A DNA stretch of 64,000 nt from Clostridium sp. AM30-24. Its GTDB lineage: Bacteria > Bacillota > Clostridia > Lachnospirales > Lachnospiraceae. Both the position numbers and the translations under genes were made by a program. The first letter of the stretch is position 1, and every line of letters begins with the position of its first letter. A model generated the notes under the pieces. That model had not been told where the DNA came from and searched no databases. It saw nothing but the letters and a program-made list of their open reading frames with translations. Where the stretch lies: the NCBI RefSeq assembly GCF_003480435.1, contig NZ_QUJB01000007.1, positions 91,921 to 155,920 of the forward strand, written 5' to 3'. This document shows positions 16,281-24,982 of this stretch, one piece after another.

Positions 16281-16338
16281 AAGTGCTGTGAAAGTTAACT
16301 AATAGATGAAAAGTAGTTGACTTTCATGGCGCTTTTTT
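16281..16338 (+). terminator. intrinsic terminator after metQ
   Basis: A long stem (16281-16300 with 16315-16334, with a G-T pair and small internal loops) is followed by TTTTTT. Confidence 0.8.
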
Positions 16339-16343
16339 GTATA

Positions 16344-16378
16344 ATTGTAAACTATAATGTGAAATGAAAGTTTACAAT
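16344..16378 (+). promoter_or_regulatory. BirA-type biotin operator over the bioB promoter
   Basis: ATTGTAAAC (16344-16352) and GTTTACAAT (16370-16378) form a perfect 9-bp inverted repeat with a 17-base spacer. This matches the architecture of BirA operators (TTGTAAAC-like half sites). A perfect TATAAT (16353-16358) lies directly inside the left half site, so repressor binding would block the promoter. The -35 region is weak. Confidence 0.75.
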
Positions 16379-16491
16379 CGTGGATAAAAACGGATAAAGA
16401 AATACAGCAGACAGGCAGAAAAAAGGGATCAAAGCCCTGATTCCGAAAACAGCGATTGCACATAAAATTCAGGAAAAATGAGGAGAATACT

Positions 16492-17475
16492 ATGGACGCA
16501 CTGACACTGGCACAGGAAATTATCGACGGAAGAAGAATCACAAGAGAGGATGACTTAAATTTCTTCCTGACATGCGATTTAAAAGAACTCTGCGAGGGAG
16601 CAGACCGGATCCGCAAGGCATGTGTGGGAGATAAGGTCGACCTCTGTTCGATTATCAATGGACGGAGCGGACGATGTCCGGAGGATTGCAAGTACTGTGC
16701 GCAGTCAGCGCATCATCACACAAACTGTGAGGTCTATGATTTTCTTCCGGAGGAAGAGATCGTAAAGATGTGCCATGTCCATGAGGATGAGGGCGTAGAC
16801 CGTTTCTCTATTGTTACATCGGGAAAAGCACTGACCGGTGAGGAGTTTGAGAAGGCGATTCATGCTTACGAGACCATGAAAAAAGAATGTAAGATCGGTC
16901 TCTGCGCATCCATGGGATTCGTGAGCGCGGAGCAGCTTCACCGCCTGCATGAGGCCGGAGTTACAAGCTATCATCATAACATCGAGACCTCCAGAAGAAA
17001 CTTCCCGAATATCTGCACCACCCATACCTACGACATGAAGATCAATACGCTGAAGATGATCAAGGATGAGGGAATGTGCGCATGTTCCGGCGGGATCATC
17101 GGAATGGGAGAGACCTGGGAGGATCGCCTTGACATGGCGGTCAGCCTTGCTGAGCTTGGAATCGATTCCATCCCGTTAAATGCCCTGATGCCGATTCCGG
17201 GAACACCGCTTGAGCATCTGGAGAGAATCTCCGAGGACGATATTCTCCGTACCATCGCGCTGTTCCGGTACATCAACCCGGAAGCGAACATCCGCCTTGG
17301 CGCAGGCCGCGCACTTCTCACAAACGATGGAGAGACGGCGTTCTGCTCCGGCGCATCCGCAACGATCACCGGAAATATGCTGACAACGGTCGCATGCGCG
17401 ACGATCCGCAGTGATAAGAAGATGCTGGAAGGTCTTGGAAGAGACGTGACACCGGATTATATGAAAGAAAATTAA
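16492..17475 (+). CDS. bioB: biotin synthase
   Basis: This 327-residue radical SAM enzyme inserts sulfur into dethiobiotin to give biotin. The radical SAM cluster Cys residues are Cys62, Cys66 and Cys69 (CPEDCKYC), preceded by SIINGRSG; further family motifs are NIETSRRNFPNICTTHTY and GGIIGMGET. The start is ATG 16492 after GAGGAG; a longer frame from 16456 overlaps no signal. No other biotin gene is adjacent, so the cell may rely on dethiobiotin made elsewhere in the genome or taken up. A BirA-type operator upstream fits control by biotin. Confidence 0.95.
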   Translation: MDALTLAQEIIDGRRITREDDLNFFLTCDLKELCEGADRIRKACVGDKVDLCSIINGRSGRCPEDCKYCAQSAHHHTNCEVYDFLPEEEIVKMCHVHEDEGVDRFSIVTSGKALTGEEFEKAIHAYETMKKECKIGLCASMGFVSAEQLHRLHEAGVTSYHHNIETSRRNFPNICTTHTYDMKINTLKMIKDEGMCACSGGIIGMGETWEDRLDMAVSLAELGIDSIPLNALMPIPGTPLEHLERISEDDILRTIALFRYINPEANIRLGAGRALLTNDGETAFCSGASATITGNMLTTVACATIRSDKKMLEGLGRDVTPDYMKEN

Positions 17476-17567
17476 AAATATCCGCCCGGCAGACCTGTGG
17501 GCCTGCTTGGCGGCTCACAGTCAGGTATGAAATGTATCCATGAGGAATCGGCTATGGAAGGAGAAGA

Positions 17568-18146
17568 TCAGATCTCCTTCTCACAGCACCAGTATTCTAC
17601 CCCATGATACATACATTCCCCGACTGTAGGAAAACGCAGTTTCCGATATGCGTGGAGTGCTATTCTGTTTGTCTTGGCAACGAGATAGCGCACGCCCCGG
17701 AAACCGCGTTTTTTTGCTTCCAGAGAAGCACAGGAGAAGAGCTTTCCGGAGATTCCGCAGCCCTGATATTTCAGAGAGACTGCCACGCGGGCGAATTCCA
17801 CAGATGGTTTGAGGAAATCCGCCCAGCAGGGCAGGAGGTCCGTCTCCGGGTCCGCGTCGAAGGAGATGACACCCGCGAGATCATGGCCGGTCTTTGTCTT
17901 TAAACAGAACAGGGCATTTCTGGAAAGGTCGAAATTGATCGTCTCAGCGGACGGGTAATCGTCGGTCCAGGCACAGAATTCCCTGCCGAGGTGAGAGCGG
18001 TAAAGATTTAGGATCGCTTCCGCGTCGGACGGATCTGCAGGAGTGAAAACGAGTTCAGAGAGAAATTCCTGTTTTTCGTACCATTTCCGGAAACCGTCGA
18101 CTGTGAGGCAGCGTTTATGGAGTTCTTTTTCAAATTCTGAATTCAT
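17568..18146 (-). CDS. GNAT-family N-acetyltransferase
   Basis: The 192-residue protein has the GNAT acetyl-CoA motif region near residues 115-150 (EFARVAVSLKYQGCGISGKLF), a following helix with EAKKRGFRGVRYLVAKTN, and the C-terminal beta-alpha pattern ALHAYRKLRFPTVGE. The first 40 residues form an extra helical segment. Its target is unknown. It is read toward bioB and stands apart from the TSUP gene by a terminator. Confidence 0.75.
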   Translation of the reverse strand: MNSEFEKELHKRCLTVDGFRKWYEKQEFLSELVFTPADPSDAEAILNLYRSHLGREFCAWTDDYPSAETINFDLSRNALFCLKTKTGHDLAGVISFDADPETDLLPCWADFLKPSVEFARVAVSLKYQGCGISGKLFSCASLEAKKRGFRGVRYLVAKTNRIALHAYRKLRFPTVGECMYHGVEYWCCEKEI

Positions 18147-18166
18147 AACTGTATTTTCCCCGAATC

Positions 18167-18192
18167 AAAAGATCCGGCGATTCTGCCGGATC
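18167..18192 (-). terminator. terminator of the TSUP exporter gene
   Basis: GATCCGGC (18171-18178) and GCCGGATC (18185-18192) form a perfect 8-bp stem with a 6-base loop. On the minus strand it is followed by TTTTGATT. Confidence 0.7.
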
Positions 18193-18268
18193 GGATATTG
18201 CAAATATTAGTTATCTGCCATGCAGTCGATGAAAGATTTCGGCGGCATGCCTGACAGATCCATATGCA

Positions 18269-19033
18269 TCAGGCACCAAGAATCTCACTCAGTGTTTTTA
18301 CAAAGAAGATCACCAGTACCACCATCATCAACGGTTTTACAAACTTCGCGCCGCCCTTGTCGAAGCAGCGGGTTCCGAGATAGTTTCCGGCGATGCTGAA
18401 GACTCCGGCGACGAGGCCAAGAAGGAGAATCACCTTTCCGTTTATGAGATAGACGGCAAGAGCTGTCAGGTTCGTTGTCAGGTTGATGGCCTTTGTGATC
18501 CCGTTCGCTTCTTTTAATCCCATGTGGGCAACACCGGTGAGGAGAAGCAGCAGGAATGTTCCTGTCCCAGGTCCATAAAAGCCGTCATAGATGCCGATGA
18601 GGAAGGCGATCAGCGCACTGAACAGGATCATCCTGCGGACCGGAAACGCCTCCTTTTCGCCCACGAAGGGTTTTCCGAATGTGAGATAGAGGGCGGTACA
18701 GGGCAGTACCACGAGGATCAGCCGTTTAAAATAGTAATCATCCAACCGCAGGGCAAGTTTTGCGCCAAGGGAGGAGCCGATGAGGGCTGTAATGATACAG
18801 AGCAGCGCATTCTTCCACGCAATGTAACCGCTTTTTGCGAACCGCGCCGTTGCCAGTGTGGTTCCCATTCCGGAGCTCAATTTGTTTGTCCCGATCGCGA
18901 AATGGACCGGAAGACCGGCAATCATGTAGGCCGGGAGTGAGATCAGGCCACCGCCTCCGGCAACCGCGTCGACAAATCCGGCGAGAAACACCAGCGGGCA
19001 GACGATCAGAAAGTGCATCAGATGTAATTCCAT
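18269..19033 (-). CDS. TSUP (TauE/SafE) family membrane exporter
   Basis: The 254-residue membrane protein has about eight hydrophobic helices and the duplicated TSUP pattern: GFVDAVAGGGGLISLPA near residue 18, GTNKLSS near 47, and GIYDGFYGPGTGTFLLL near 146. Family members export or import sulfite, sulfoacetate and other organosulfur anions. A sulfur role would fit the surroundings but is not shown. The start ATG 19033 follows AAGGGGAA. It is transcribed alone. Confidence 0.85.
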   Translation of the reverse strand: MELHLMHFLIVCPLVFLAGFVDAVAGGGGLISLPAYMIAGLPVHFAIGTNKLSSGMGTTLATARFAKSGYIAWKNALLCIITALIGSSLGAKLALRLDDYYFKRLILVVLPCTALYLTFGKPFVGEKEAFPVRRMILFSALIAFLIGIYDGFYGPGTGTFLLLLLTGVAHMGLKEANGITKAINLTTNLTALAVYLINGKVILLLGLVAGVFSIAGNYLGTRCFDKGGAKFVKPLMMVVLVIFFVKTLSEILGA

Positions 19034-19319
19034 AGTAGTAATTCCCCTTAAGTATGATTTGATTGGGCGTATCGTCTCCGCTGCCGATTCACAAAATACG
19101 GATCACGCACGCTTTTTTGCCCAATATAGCATAATTTAAGAAAAATTGCAATGAAGGAAGAGGAGCAGCCGGGAGGAATATGGGAGCTTCGCGGCGAAGC
19201 TGTGGAGCCGGACGGGAAATTCCACTCGCACATCGTAAAAATGCCCTTGTTTTTATAGGACTGATTCGGTAAAATAGAGACAGGCAGAACGATCCCCCTG
19301 ATGATTCAGGAGGGAACAT

Positions 19320-20003
19320 ATGAAAGATCATAAGAAAAAAATTCTGACGGCTGCGGCTTTCCTAATCGCAGCCGGTCTTGTGTTTGGACTGACTGGAAGC
19401 AGAGAGAGCGCCCGGGAACTGGATGATACCGGAGCAATCGTTATGAACAGCGGCGGGAACCGGGAACCCGGAGAACAGGCTGAGGACGAAAATATCAGTG
19501 CGCCGGAAAACAATACTCCGGAAGACCGGAGAGATGTGGGAAACTCTGAAAAATCAGGTATTTATGTGTATATCTGCGGAGAGGTGATAAACCCGGGCGT
19601 ATATGAACTCTCCGGGGACAGCCGGATCTACGAGGCGGTGGATGCCGCCGGGGGATTTACGGAGAACGCGGCGAGGGAATGTGTGAATCTTGCCTCAAAG
19701 GTTTCTGACGGGATGCAGATCACGATCTATAACAGGGAAGAAGCTGCATCGCTTCAGGCAGACAGTGCGTCAGTGGATGGAAATGCCGGGAAAAGCGGAA
19801 CTTCCGGTTCCGGTCTTGTGAATCTGAACACAGCAACAAAAGAAGAACTGATGACTTTAAAGGGAATCGGGGAATCGAAGGCCGAGGATATTATCCGCTA
19901 TCGTGAAAAGAGTGGCGGATTTAAGAAAATTGAAGATATCATGAAGATCTCCGGTATCAAGGAAAACGGGTTTCAGAAGATCAGGGACAGTATTACGGTA
20001 TGA
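19320..20003 (+). CDS. comEA: ComEA-like DNA-binding competence protein
   Basis: The 227-residue protein has one N-terminal membrane helix (residues 7-24), a low-complexity acidic linker, an SLBB domain (about 80-140, YICGEVINPGVYEL and AVDAAGGF), and a C-terminal helix-hairpin-helix pair (about 165-227, LVNLNTATKEELMTLKGIGESKAEDIIRYRE) that binds DNA without sequence preference. In transformable Firmicutes ComEA captures DNA outside the membrane for ComEC. comEC is not in this window, so uptake cannot be inferred from this gene alone. Confidence 0.88.
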   Translation: MKDHKKKILTAAAFLIAAGLVFGLTGSRESARELDDTGAIVMNSGGNREPGEQAEDENISAPENNTPEDRRDVGNSEKSGIYVYICGEVINPGVYELSGDSRIYEAVDAAGGFTENAARECVNLASKVSDGMQITIYNREEAASLQADSASVDGNAGKSGTSGSGLVNLNTATKEELMTLKGIGESKAEDIIRYREKSGGFKKIEDIMKISGIKENGFQKIRDSITV

Positions 20004-20099
20004 TGAGCTGAAAAACAGGAAACGCAGGGCAAGTGACAGACAATAAGAAAAAGCAGCAGGAGATGGCCTGCGTATTACAGCAAAACGTGGAGGAGAAAA

Positions 20100-20798
20100 A
20101 TGGCAAGAGTTCTGGTGGTAGATGATGAAAAACTGATCGTGAAAGGAATCCGTTTCAGTCTGGAACAGGACGGATATGAGGTGGACTGCGCTTACGATGG
20201 TGATGAGGCGATCGAGAGGGCAAAAGAACGGGAGTACGATGTGGTCCTTTTGGACGTCATGCTTCCGGGACACGATGGATTTGAGGTCTGCCAGACGATC
20301 CGTGAGTTTTCTGAGATGCCGATCATTATGCTGACGGCTAAGGGAGATGATATGGATAAGATCCTGGGATTGGAGTACGGCGCGGATGACTATATCACAA
20401 AGCCGTTCAATATTCTGGAAGTAAAAGCACGGATCAAGGCGATCATCCGCAGAAACAATAAGAAGAGCGGCGGAGCGAAGCGTCAGGCATCCAATGTTGT
20501 GACAGAGGGCGATCTGAAGCTTGACAGAGAGAGCCGCAGAGTCTTTATCAAAGATAAGGAGATCAACCTGACGGCGAAGGAATTTGATCTGCTGGAGCTT
20601 CTTGTCACAAATCCGAACAAGGTATACAGCCGCGAGACCCTGCTCGAGTATGTATGGGGAAATAAGGCGATGGTGAATGGGGACGTCCGTACCGTGGATG
20701 TGCATGTGAGAAGACTTCGTGAGAAGATCGAGCCGAGCCCGAGTGACCCGAAGTATGTGCATACAAAGTGGGGAGTGGGGTACTTCTTCCGCGCATAG
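20100..20798 (+). CDS. OmpR/PhoB-type response regulator
   Basis: The 232-residue protein has a receiver domain (residues 1-120) with acidic pocket Asp8/Asp9, phosphorylation site Asp52 and Lys in KPFNI, followed by a winged-helix DNA-binding domain (about 132-232, ending KYVHTKWGVGYFFRA). No histidine kinase gene is next to it, so it is an orphan here. GGAGGAG precedes the ATG. A GC-rich hairpin begins at its stop codon. Confidence 0.9.
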   Translation: MARVLVVDDEKLIVKGIRFSLEQDGYEVDCAYDGDEAIERAKEREYDVVLLDVMLPGHDGFEVCQTIREFSEMPIIMLTAKGDDMDKILGLEYGADDYITKPFNILEVKARIKAIIRRNNKKSGGAKRQASNVVTEGDLKLDRESRRVFIKDKEINLTAKEFDLLELLVTNPNKVYSRETLLEYVWGNKAMVNGDVRTVDVHVRRLREKIEPSPSDPKYVHTKWGVGYFFRA

Positions 20799-20830
20799 CC
20801 CTGAGTTGGGGCCTGCCCCAATTCAGGGCT
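20797..20830. other. GC-rich hairpin overlapping a stop codon
   Basis: AGCCCTGA/TCAGGGCT with an inner TTGGGG/CCCCAA forms a long stem starting at the last bases of the response regulator gene. No T-run follows, so it is more likely an mRNA end-protecting or processing structure than a terminator. Confidence 0.45.
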
Positions 20831-20880
20831 CCACTGCATAGCCGCCAGCAAATTTAATTGAAATAAAGGAGAAAATATTT

Positions 20881-21375
20881 ATGACATACACAATTCGTCC
20901 GGTCCGCCCGTCGGACCTTGCGGCAGTTACCGGGGTGGAGGCAGTCTGCTTCCCGGCAGCGGAAGCTGCCACAGAGGATTCGCTGAAAGCCCGCATTGCG
21001 GCATTCCCGGAGTGCTTTTTTGTTGCGGAATCCGACGGAACAATCATTGGTTTCATCAACGGCTGCGCCACAGATTCAGAAACGATTCACGATGAGATGT
21101 ATGAAAACTCCGCCTGCCACAAGCCGGACGGCGCGTACCAGTCGATCTTCGGCCTTGATGTGATCCCGGACTGCCGGTTTCAGGGAATCGCGGCAGCACT
21201 CATGAACCACATGATCGAGGACGCAAAAAAGAAAGGCAGAAAAGGCCTGATCCTTACCTGTAAGGACCGTCTGATCCACTATTATGCAAAATTTGGATAC
21301 AAAAACATGGGTGTCTCCGAATCTGTCCATGGCGGGGCAGTCTGGTACGACATGATTCTGAAATTCGAGGCGTAA
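20881..21375 (+). CDS. GNAT-family N-acetyltransferase
   Basis: The 164-residue protein opens with a typical GNAT start ([22 protein letters not shown]) and has the acetyl-CoA loop near residue 100-115 ([21 protein letters not shown]) and the end motif [12 protein letters not shown]. It resembles the arylalkylamine/serotonin-type acetyltransferases. AAAGGAG precedes ATG 20881. It lies six bases before rlmH and is probably cotranscribed with it. The substrate is unknown. Confidence 0.8.
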   Translation: MTYTIRPVRPSDLAAVTGVEAVCFPAAEAATEDSLKARIAAFPECFFVAESDGTIIGFINGCATDSETIHDEMYENSACHKPDGAYQSIFGLDVIPDCRFQGIAAALMNHMIEDAKKKGRKGLILTCKDRLIHYYAKFGYKNMGVSESVHGGAVWYDMILKFEA

Positions 21376-21380
21376 ATCGT

Positions 21381-21860
21381 ATGAAGATCACACTGATCAC
21401 GGTTGGAAAAATCAAGGAAAAGTTCTTTCAGGATGCCATCGCGGAATATTCCAAGCGCCTGAGCCGGTACTGCAGGCTGGAGATCCTTCAGGTGGCGGAT
21501 GAGAAGACGCCGGACGGAGCCAGCGAGGCGGTGGAGACGCAGATCAAGGAAAAAGAGGGCGAGCGGATCCTTTCCAATATTAAGGACGGAAGCTTCGTCG
21601 TCGCCCTTGCGATCAACGGAAATATGCTGGATTCTGAGGAACTTGCGGCAAAAATAGAAAAATGGGGCGTGTCTGGGATCAGCCAGATCGTGTTTGTCAT
21701 CGGCGGATCATTAGGACTCTCAAATCAGGTTTTGGGACGGGCCGACTACAAACTGAGTTTTTCAAAGATGACATTCCCGCATCAGCTCATGCGGGTCGTT
21801 CTTCTGGAGCAGATCTACCGGAGTTACCGGATCATTCAGGGAGAACCGTATCATAAATAG
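21381..21860 (+). CDS. rlmH: 23S rRNA (pseudouridine1915-N3)-methyltransferase RlmH
   Basis: The 159-residue SPOUT methyltransferase matches RlmH from [20 protein letters not shown] at the start to the SAM-binding knot ([13 protein letters not shown] near 110) and the end [19 protein letters not shown]. It methylates the pseudouridine at position 1915 of helix 69 in the assembled ribosome. Length is exactly that of the family. Confidence 0.96.
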   Translation: MKITLITVGKIKEKFFQDAIAEYSKRLSRYCRLEILQVADEKTPDGASEAVETQIKEKEGERILSNIKDGSFVVALAINGNMLDSEELAAKIEKWGVSGISQIVFVIGGSLGLSNQVLGRADYKLSFSKMTFPHQLMRVVLLEQIYRSYRIIQGEPYHK

Positions 21861-21934
21861 AGCGCGAAAAAAGCTGCAGACTGCTGAGGGAGGCATAAAC
21901 AGCAGCGGGGGACTTGGCAAGGAGGCAAAAACGA

Positions 21935-23182
21935 GTGACAGAGGAACAGAAAGCGGGGAAGATCCTTCTTTTCTGTAAGGAAACTTCACAGGAGCGGATC
22001 ATGAAGAGACTGCGGGACGCCTTTGACGTTCCGGGCAATTCTCATGACGCGGGATTGGAACTCCATAACGGGAATCTGGATGTAACGATCAACATCTACT
22101 GCGAAAACGCGGGGGGAGAAGAACGGGATCTGGTCCGGGGGTGGTCTGATCGGTCAAGGGGACATTTTTCCAGAGTTGAGACTGCCGCGGTGGACGTGAA
22201 GACAAATCTTCTTTACCAGTTGGAGGGAACGGAGAGCATCATTTCGGTGGACTACACGTTTGAGGGGGAAGAATCTGATTTCCTGACGGAGGAAGAAGAG
22301 GCGGCAAAGAGGAATATGGAACAGACGCTGTTTGGTGTGCTGTCCGATCTTCGGGCCATTATGGCGTTCCGGGGAGAAAAAAGAGGATTTTATTGTCTCG
22401 ACGCATCAGGGGCGGAAAAACTGATCCTGGATGGAAACGGAAACAGTGAGCTGGAGCATTTCCTGCCCTATAAGGCAGTAGGATATGTTCCCGGAAATGA
22501 GATCGAGACAGAACAGTTAAACCGCCGGGAAAAGAACCGGCGTGAGTTTGAGGCGCGGGGCGTATATATTCCTGTTTTTTACCCGCTCTTAGAGACAGAG
22601 GCGGAGGCAGATTGCCGGACACCATATGAGATCGCAGCGAGAGCCGTTGCGCTCATGCTGGTGGCAGTATTTTCCGAGGCCATGCTGGCAAAAAAGATGA
22701 ACCAGAAGGAGGCGTTGGAGTTCATCCAGAGACGGATCAATGAGTTTGGAGCAGATGATTTCTTCTCCCCGAAGGAATGGAATTACCTGCACAATGAGGA
22801 TCCGAAGGAATCGGAAAAGATCTCTTATTCCTGGCAGTATGAAAATCTGTATGTGATGGAGTGGGCGCTGGGACTCATTGAGGGACCGTTAAATTTTCCG
22901 GATCATTTCTGTGCGGTAGCGGAAGCGGCCCAGCTTTTGACGGCGTTTCATTCCATGAAAGAGATTCTGGAAGCGGCAAAGCCGAGGACTGCAAAAGAAC
23001 TTCTCGATGCCTGCGATATGATTTTCTGTCTGGACTGGGCGTGTACAGACACGAGAATGCGGGATCTGCCTGCACCGGCGGGAATGGACGGCGGCGTTGT
23101 CTTTGAGCGCCATAAAGCGTTGAACTGGCTTGTCGGAGCCGGGGAGAAGGCAGACTGGGATCATGTGCCGGTGGACACGTAA
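21935..23182 (+). CDS. unknown protein, possibly DUF4272 family
   Basis: The 415-residue protein starts at GTG 21935, nine bases after a perfect AAGGAGG; a TTG at 21914 is upstream of that site. The first third is acidic and beta-rich. The second half is helical and has an Arg/Glu pattern (NRREFEARGVYIPVFYPLL near 205, EIAARAVALMLVAVFSEA near 240) and a Trp-rich stretch (ISYSWQYENLYVMEWALGLIE in abbreviated form near 310) that recalls DUF4272 proteins. No catalytic motif, signal peptide or membrane helix is seen. It is 75 bases after rlmH and ends at its own terminator. The family call is tentative. Confidence 0.6.
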   Translation: MTEEQKAGKILLFCKETSQERIMKRLRDAFDVPGNSHDAGLELHNGNLDVTINIYCENAGGEERDLVRGWSDRSRGHFSRVETAAVDVKTNLLYQLEGTESIISVDYTFEGEESDFLTEEEEAAKRNMEQTLFGVLSDLRAIMAFRGEKRGFYCLDASGAEKLILDGNGNSELEHFLPYKAVGYVPGNEIETEQLNRREKNRREFEARGVYIPVFYPLLETEAEADCRTPYEIAARAVALMLVAVFSEAMLAKKMNQKEALEFIQRRINEFGADDFFSPKEWNYLHNEDPKESEKISYSWQYENLYVMEWALGLIEGPLNFPDHFCAVAEAAQLLTAFHSMKEILEAAKPRTAKELLDACDMIFCLDWACTDTRMRDLPAPAGMDGGVVFERHKALNWLVGAGEKADWDHVPVDT

Positions 23183-23227
23183 AGAGAACGCAGGCGGCAC
23201 CCACTAAATAGAGGATATATGGATTGG

Positions 23228-23263
23228 AAAACACACTATGGGGAAATTCGTGGTGTGTTTTTT
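23228..23263 (+). terminator. intrinsic terminator
   Basis: AAAACACAC (23228-23236) and GTGTGTTTT (23253-23261) form a stem followed by further Ts. Confidence 0.75.
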
Positions 23264-23299
23264 ACGTTGTACGTCTTTGAAAACAGGAATTATTTTTGG

Positions 23300-23328
23300 T
23301 TGCATTTTTTAACGCGGTGTAGTATAAT
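23300..23328 (+). promoter_or_regulatory. promoter of hom
   Basis: TTGCAT (23300-23305), 17 bases, TATAAT (23323-23328). The leader of about 110 bases can form two hairpins: GTCCATG/CATGGAC (from 23352 to 23393) and GCCGC/GCGGC (23398-23417) followed by TTTGTC. Confidence 0.7.
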
Positions 23329-23443
23329 TACGTCACTGCAAGAAAGACAAATGTCCATGGCACACGGTCATACGGGCGAAGAGAACATGGACGGATGCCG
23401 CACGTACGAATGCGGCTTTGTCTGGATAGAGGAGATACAAATC

Positions 23444-24736
23444 ATGGGAGAGAGAAATGTGATCAAAGCAGCGCTTCTCGGCGCCGGAACGGTCGGAAGC
23501 GGAGTGTACGCACTTTCCGAGATGTTAAAGGATGAGATGTTCCAGAAGACAGGTGCCAGCCTGGAAATCAAGAAAGTTCTTGTGCGGAACGTAAAGAAGG
23601 ACCGTCCGGGAATTCCGAAGGAGATCATGACGGATAACTGGCAGGAGATTCTGGAAGATGAGGAGATCCAGCTGGTGATCGAACTCATGGGCGGCGTGGA
23701 ACCGGCGAGGACCTATATCGTGCAGGCTCTGGAAGCCGGAAAACAGGTAGTTACCGCAAATAAGGACGTACTGGCGGAGCACGGACAGGAGATCCTGACA
23801 TTGGCAGAAAACAGTGGCTGTGACATCCAGTTTGAGGCAGCGGTTGCCGGCGCGATCCCGATCATCCGTCCGTTAAAGCAGAGCCTTGCGGGCAGTATGC
23901 TGACGGAGATCATGGGAATCGTAAACGGAACCACGAACTATATCCTGACAAAGATGTCAGAAGAGGGAATGGATTACCAGGAGGCGCTGGCGAAGGCCAC
24001 AGAGCTTGGCTATGCGGAGGCGGACCCGACGGCAGACGTGGAGGGCTATGACGCGGGACGAAAGATCGCGATCATGTCCTCTCTGGCGTTCAACTCCAGG
24101 GTGACCTTTGACGATGTCTACATGGAAGGAATCACAAAGATCACATCCGATGATATCCGCTATGCGAAGGAATTCGGTTACGTGATCAAGCTGCTTGGCG
24201 TCACAAAGCTTGTGGATGACAAGATCGAGGTCAAGGTCCACCCGATGCTGATCCCGGAGCAGCACCCGTTAGCGACAGTCCGTGACTCCTTCAACGCGGT
24301 GTTTGTACACGGCGAGGCATGTGATGACGCGATGTTCATGGGACGAGGTGCGGGAAAGATGCCGACCGCCAGCGCCGTTATGGGTGATATCATCATTGTT
24401 ATGAGAAATATCGTTCATGACAACTGCGGATGGAACGGAGGAGTGGCGTACAAGAATTATCCGGTAAAATCTATCGAGGAGACGAGATCAAGATATTTCC
24501 TGCGTCTTCAGGTTGCGGATAAACCGGGCGCTCTTGCAAACATTGCGGGAGTTCTCGGAAACAACGACGTCAGCATCGCGCAGGTCGTTCAAAAACGGGC
24601 GAGAGACGGTGTCGCGGAGCTGGTTGTGATCACAGATTCCGTTCTGGAGCGCCATTTCAACGATGCGCTGATGATCGTGAAGGGGATGTCCGTGCTGCGT
24701 GAGGTATCCGGAATTATCCGGGTCTACGGGGATTAA
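23444..24736 (+). CDS. hom: homoserine dehydrogenase with ACT domain
   Basis: The 430-residue enzyme reduces aspartate semialdehyde to homoserine for threonine and methionine synthesis. It has the nucleotide-binding GAGTVGSGV near residue 11, the catalytic-domain segment GIVNGTTNYILTKM near 163, GYAEADPTADVEGYDAGRK near 190, and a C-terminal ACT domain (about 348-430) for feedback by threonine. ATG 23444 after AGGAGATA gives the usual N-terminus; an in-frame ATG at 23352 would add 31 residues over the structured leader. thrB and thrC are not adjacent. Confidence 0.94.
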   Translation: MGERNVIKAALLGAGTVGSGVYALSEMLKDEMFQKTGASLEIKKVLVRNVKKDRPGIPKEIMTDNWQEILEDEEIQLVIELMGGVEPARTYIVQALEAGKQVVTANKDVLAEHGQEILTLAENSGCDIQFEAAVAGAIPIIRPLKQSLAGSMLTEIMGIVNGTTNYILTKMSEEGMDYQEALAKATELGYAEADPTADVEGYDAGRKIAIMSSLAFNSRVTFDDVYMEGITKITSDDIRYAKEFGYVIKLLGVTKLVDDKIEVKVHPMLIPEQHPLATVRDSFNAVFVHGEACDDAMFMGRGAGKMPTASAVMGDIIIVMRNIVHDNCGWNGGVAYKNYPVKSIEETRSRYFLRLQVADKPGALANIAGVLGNNDVSIAQVVQKRARDGVAELVVITDSVLERHFNDALMIVKGMSVLREVSGIIRVYGD

Positions 24737-24899
24737 CATAAAAACAACCGAATAAAGGATAGAGAAGAGCATATTTGTGTGATCTGAAAATTTCTGTCGG
24801 AACAGCCGGTGAAACGGATGATTCCGGAAGAGATCCAGAAAACACGGATATGCTTTTTTGCATTTAAAAACCGATCGACATCGACGTGGGAGAGTTTAT

Positions 24900-24928
24900 G
24901 GCATAAATCACTTCTGGATTCATATATT
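24900..24928 (+). promoter_or_regulatory. candidate sigma-E promoter of the spoIIIA operon
   Basis: GGCATAAA (24900-24907) and CATATATT (24921-24928) are 13 bases apart, resembling the mother-cell sigma-E elements (-35 with ATA core, -10 CATACAAT). It lies 55 bases before spoIIIAA, where such a promoter is expected. Confidence 0.5.
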
Positions 24929-24982
24929 GTATCAATTCCGGGAAAGGCGGACAGGCAGAATACGGGGAGAAGGGAGAGGAAG

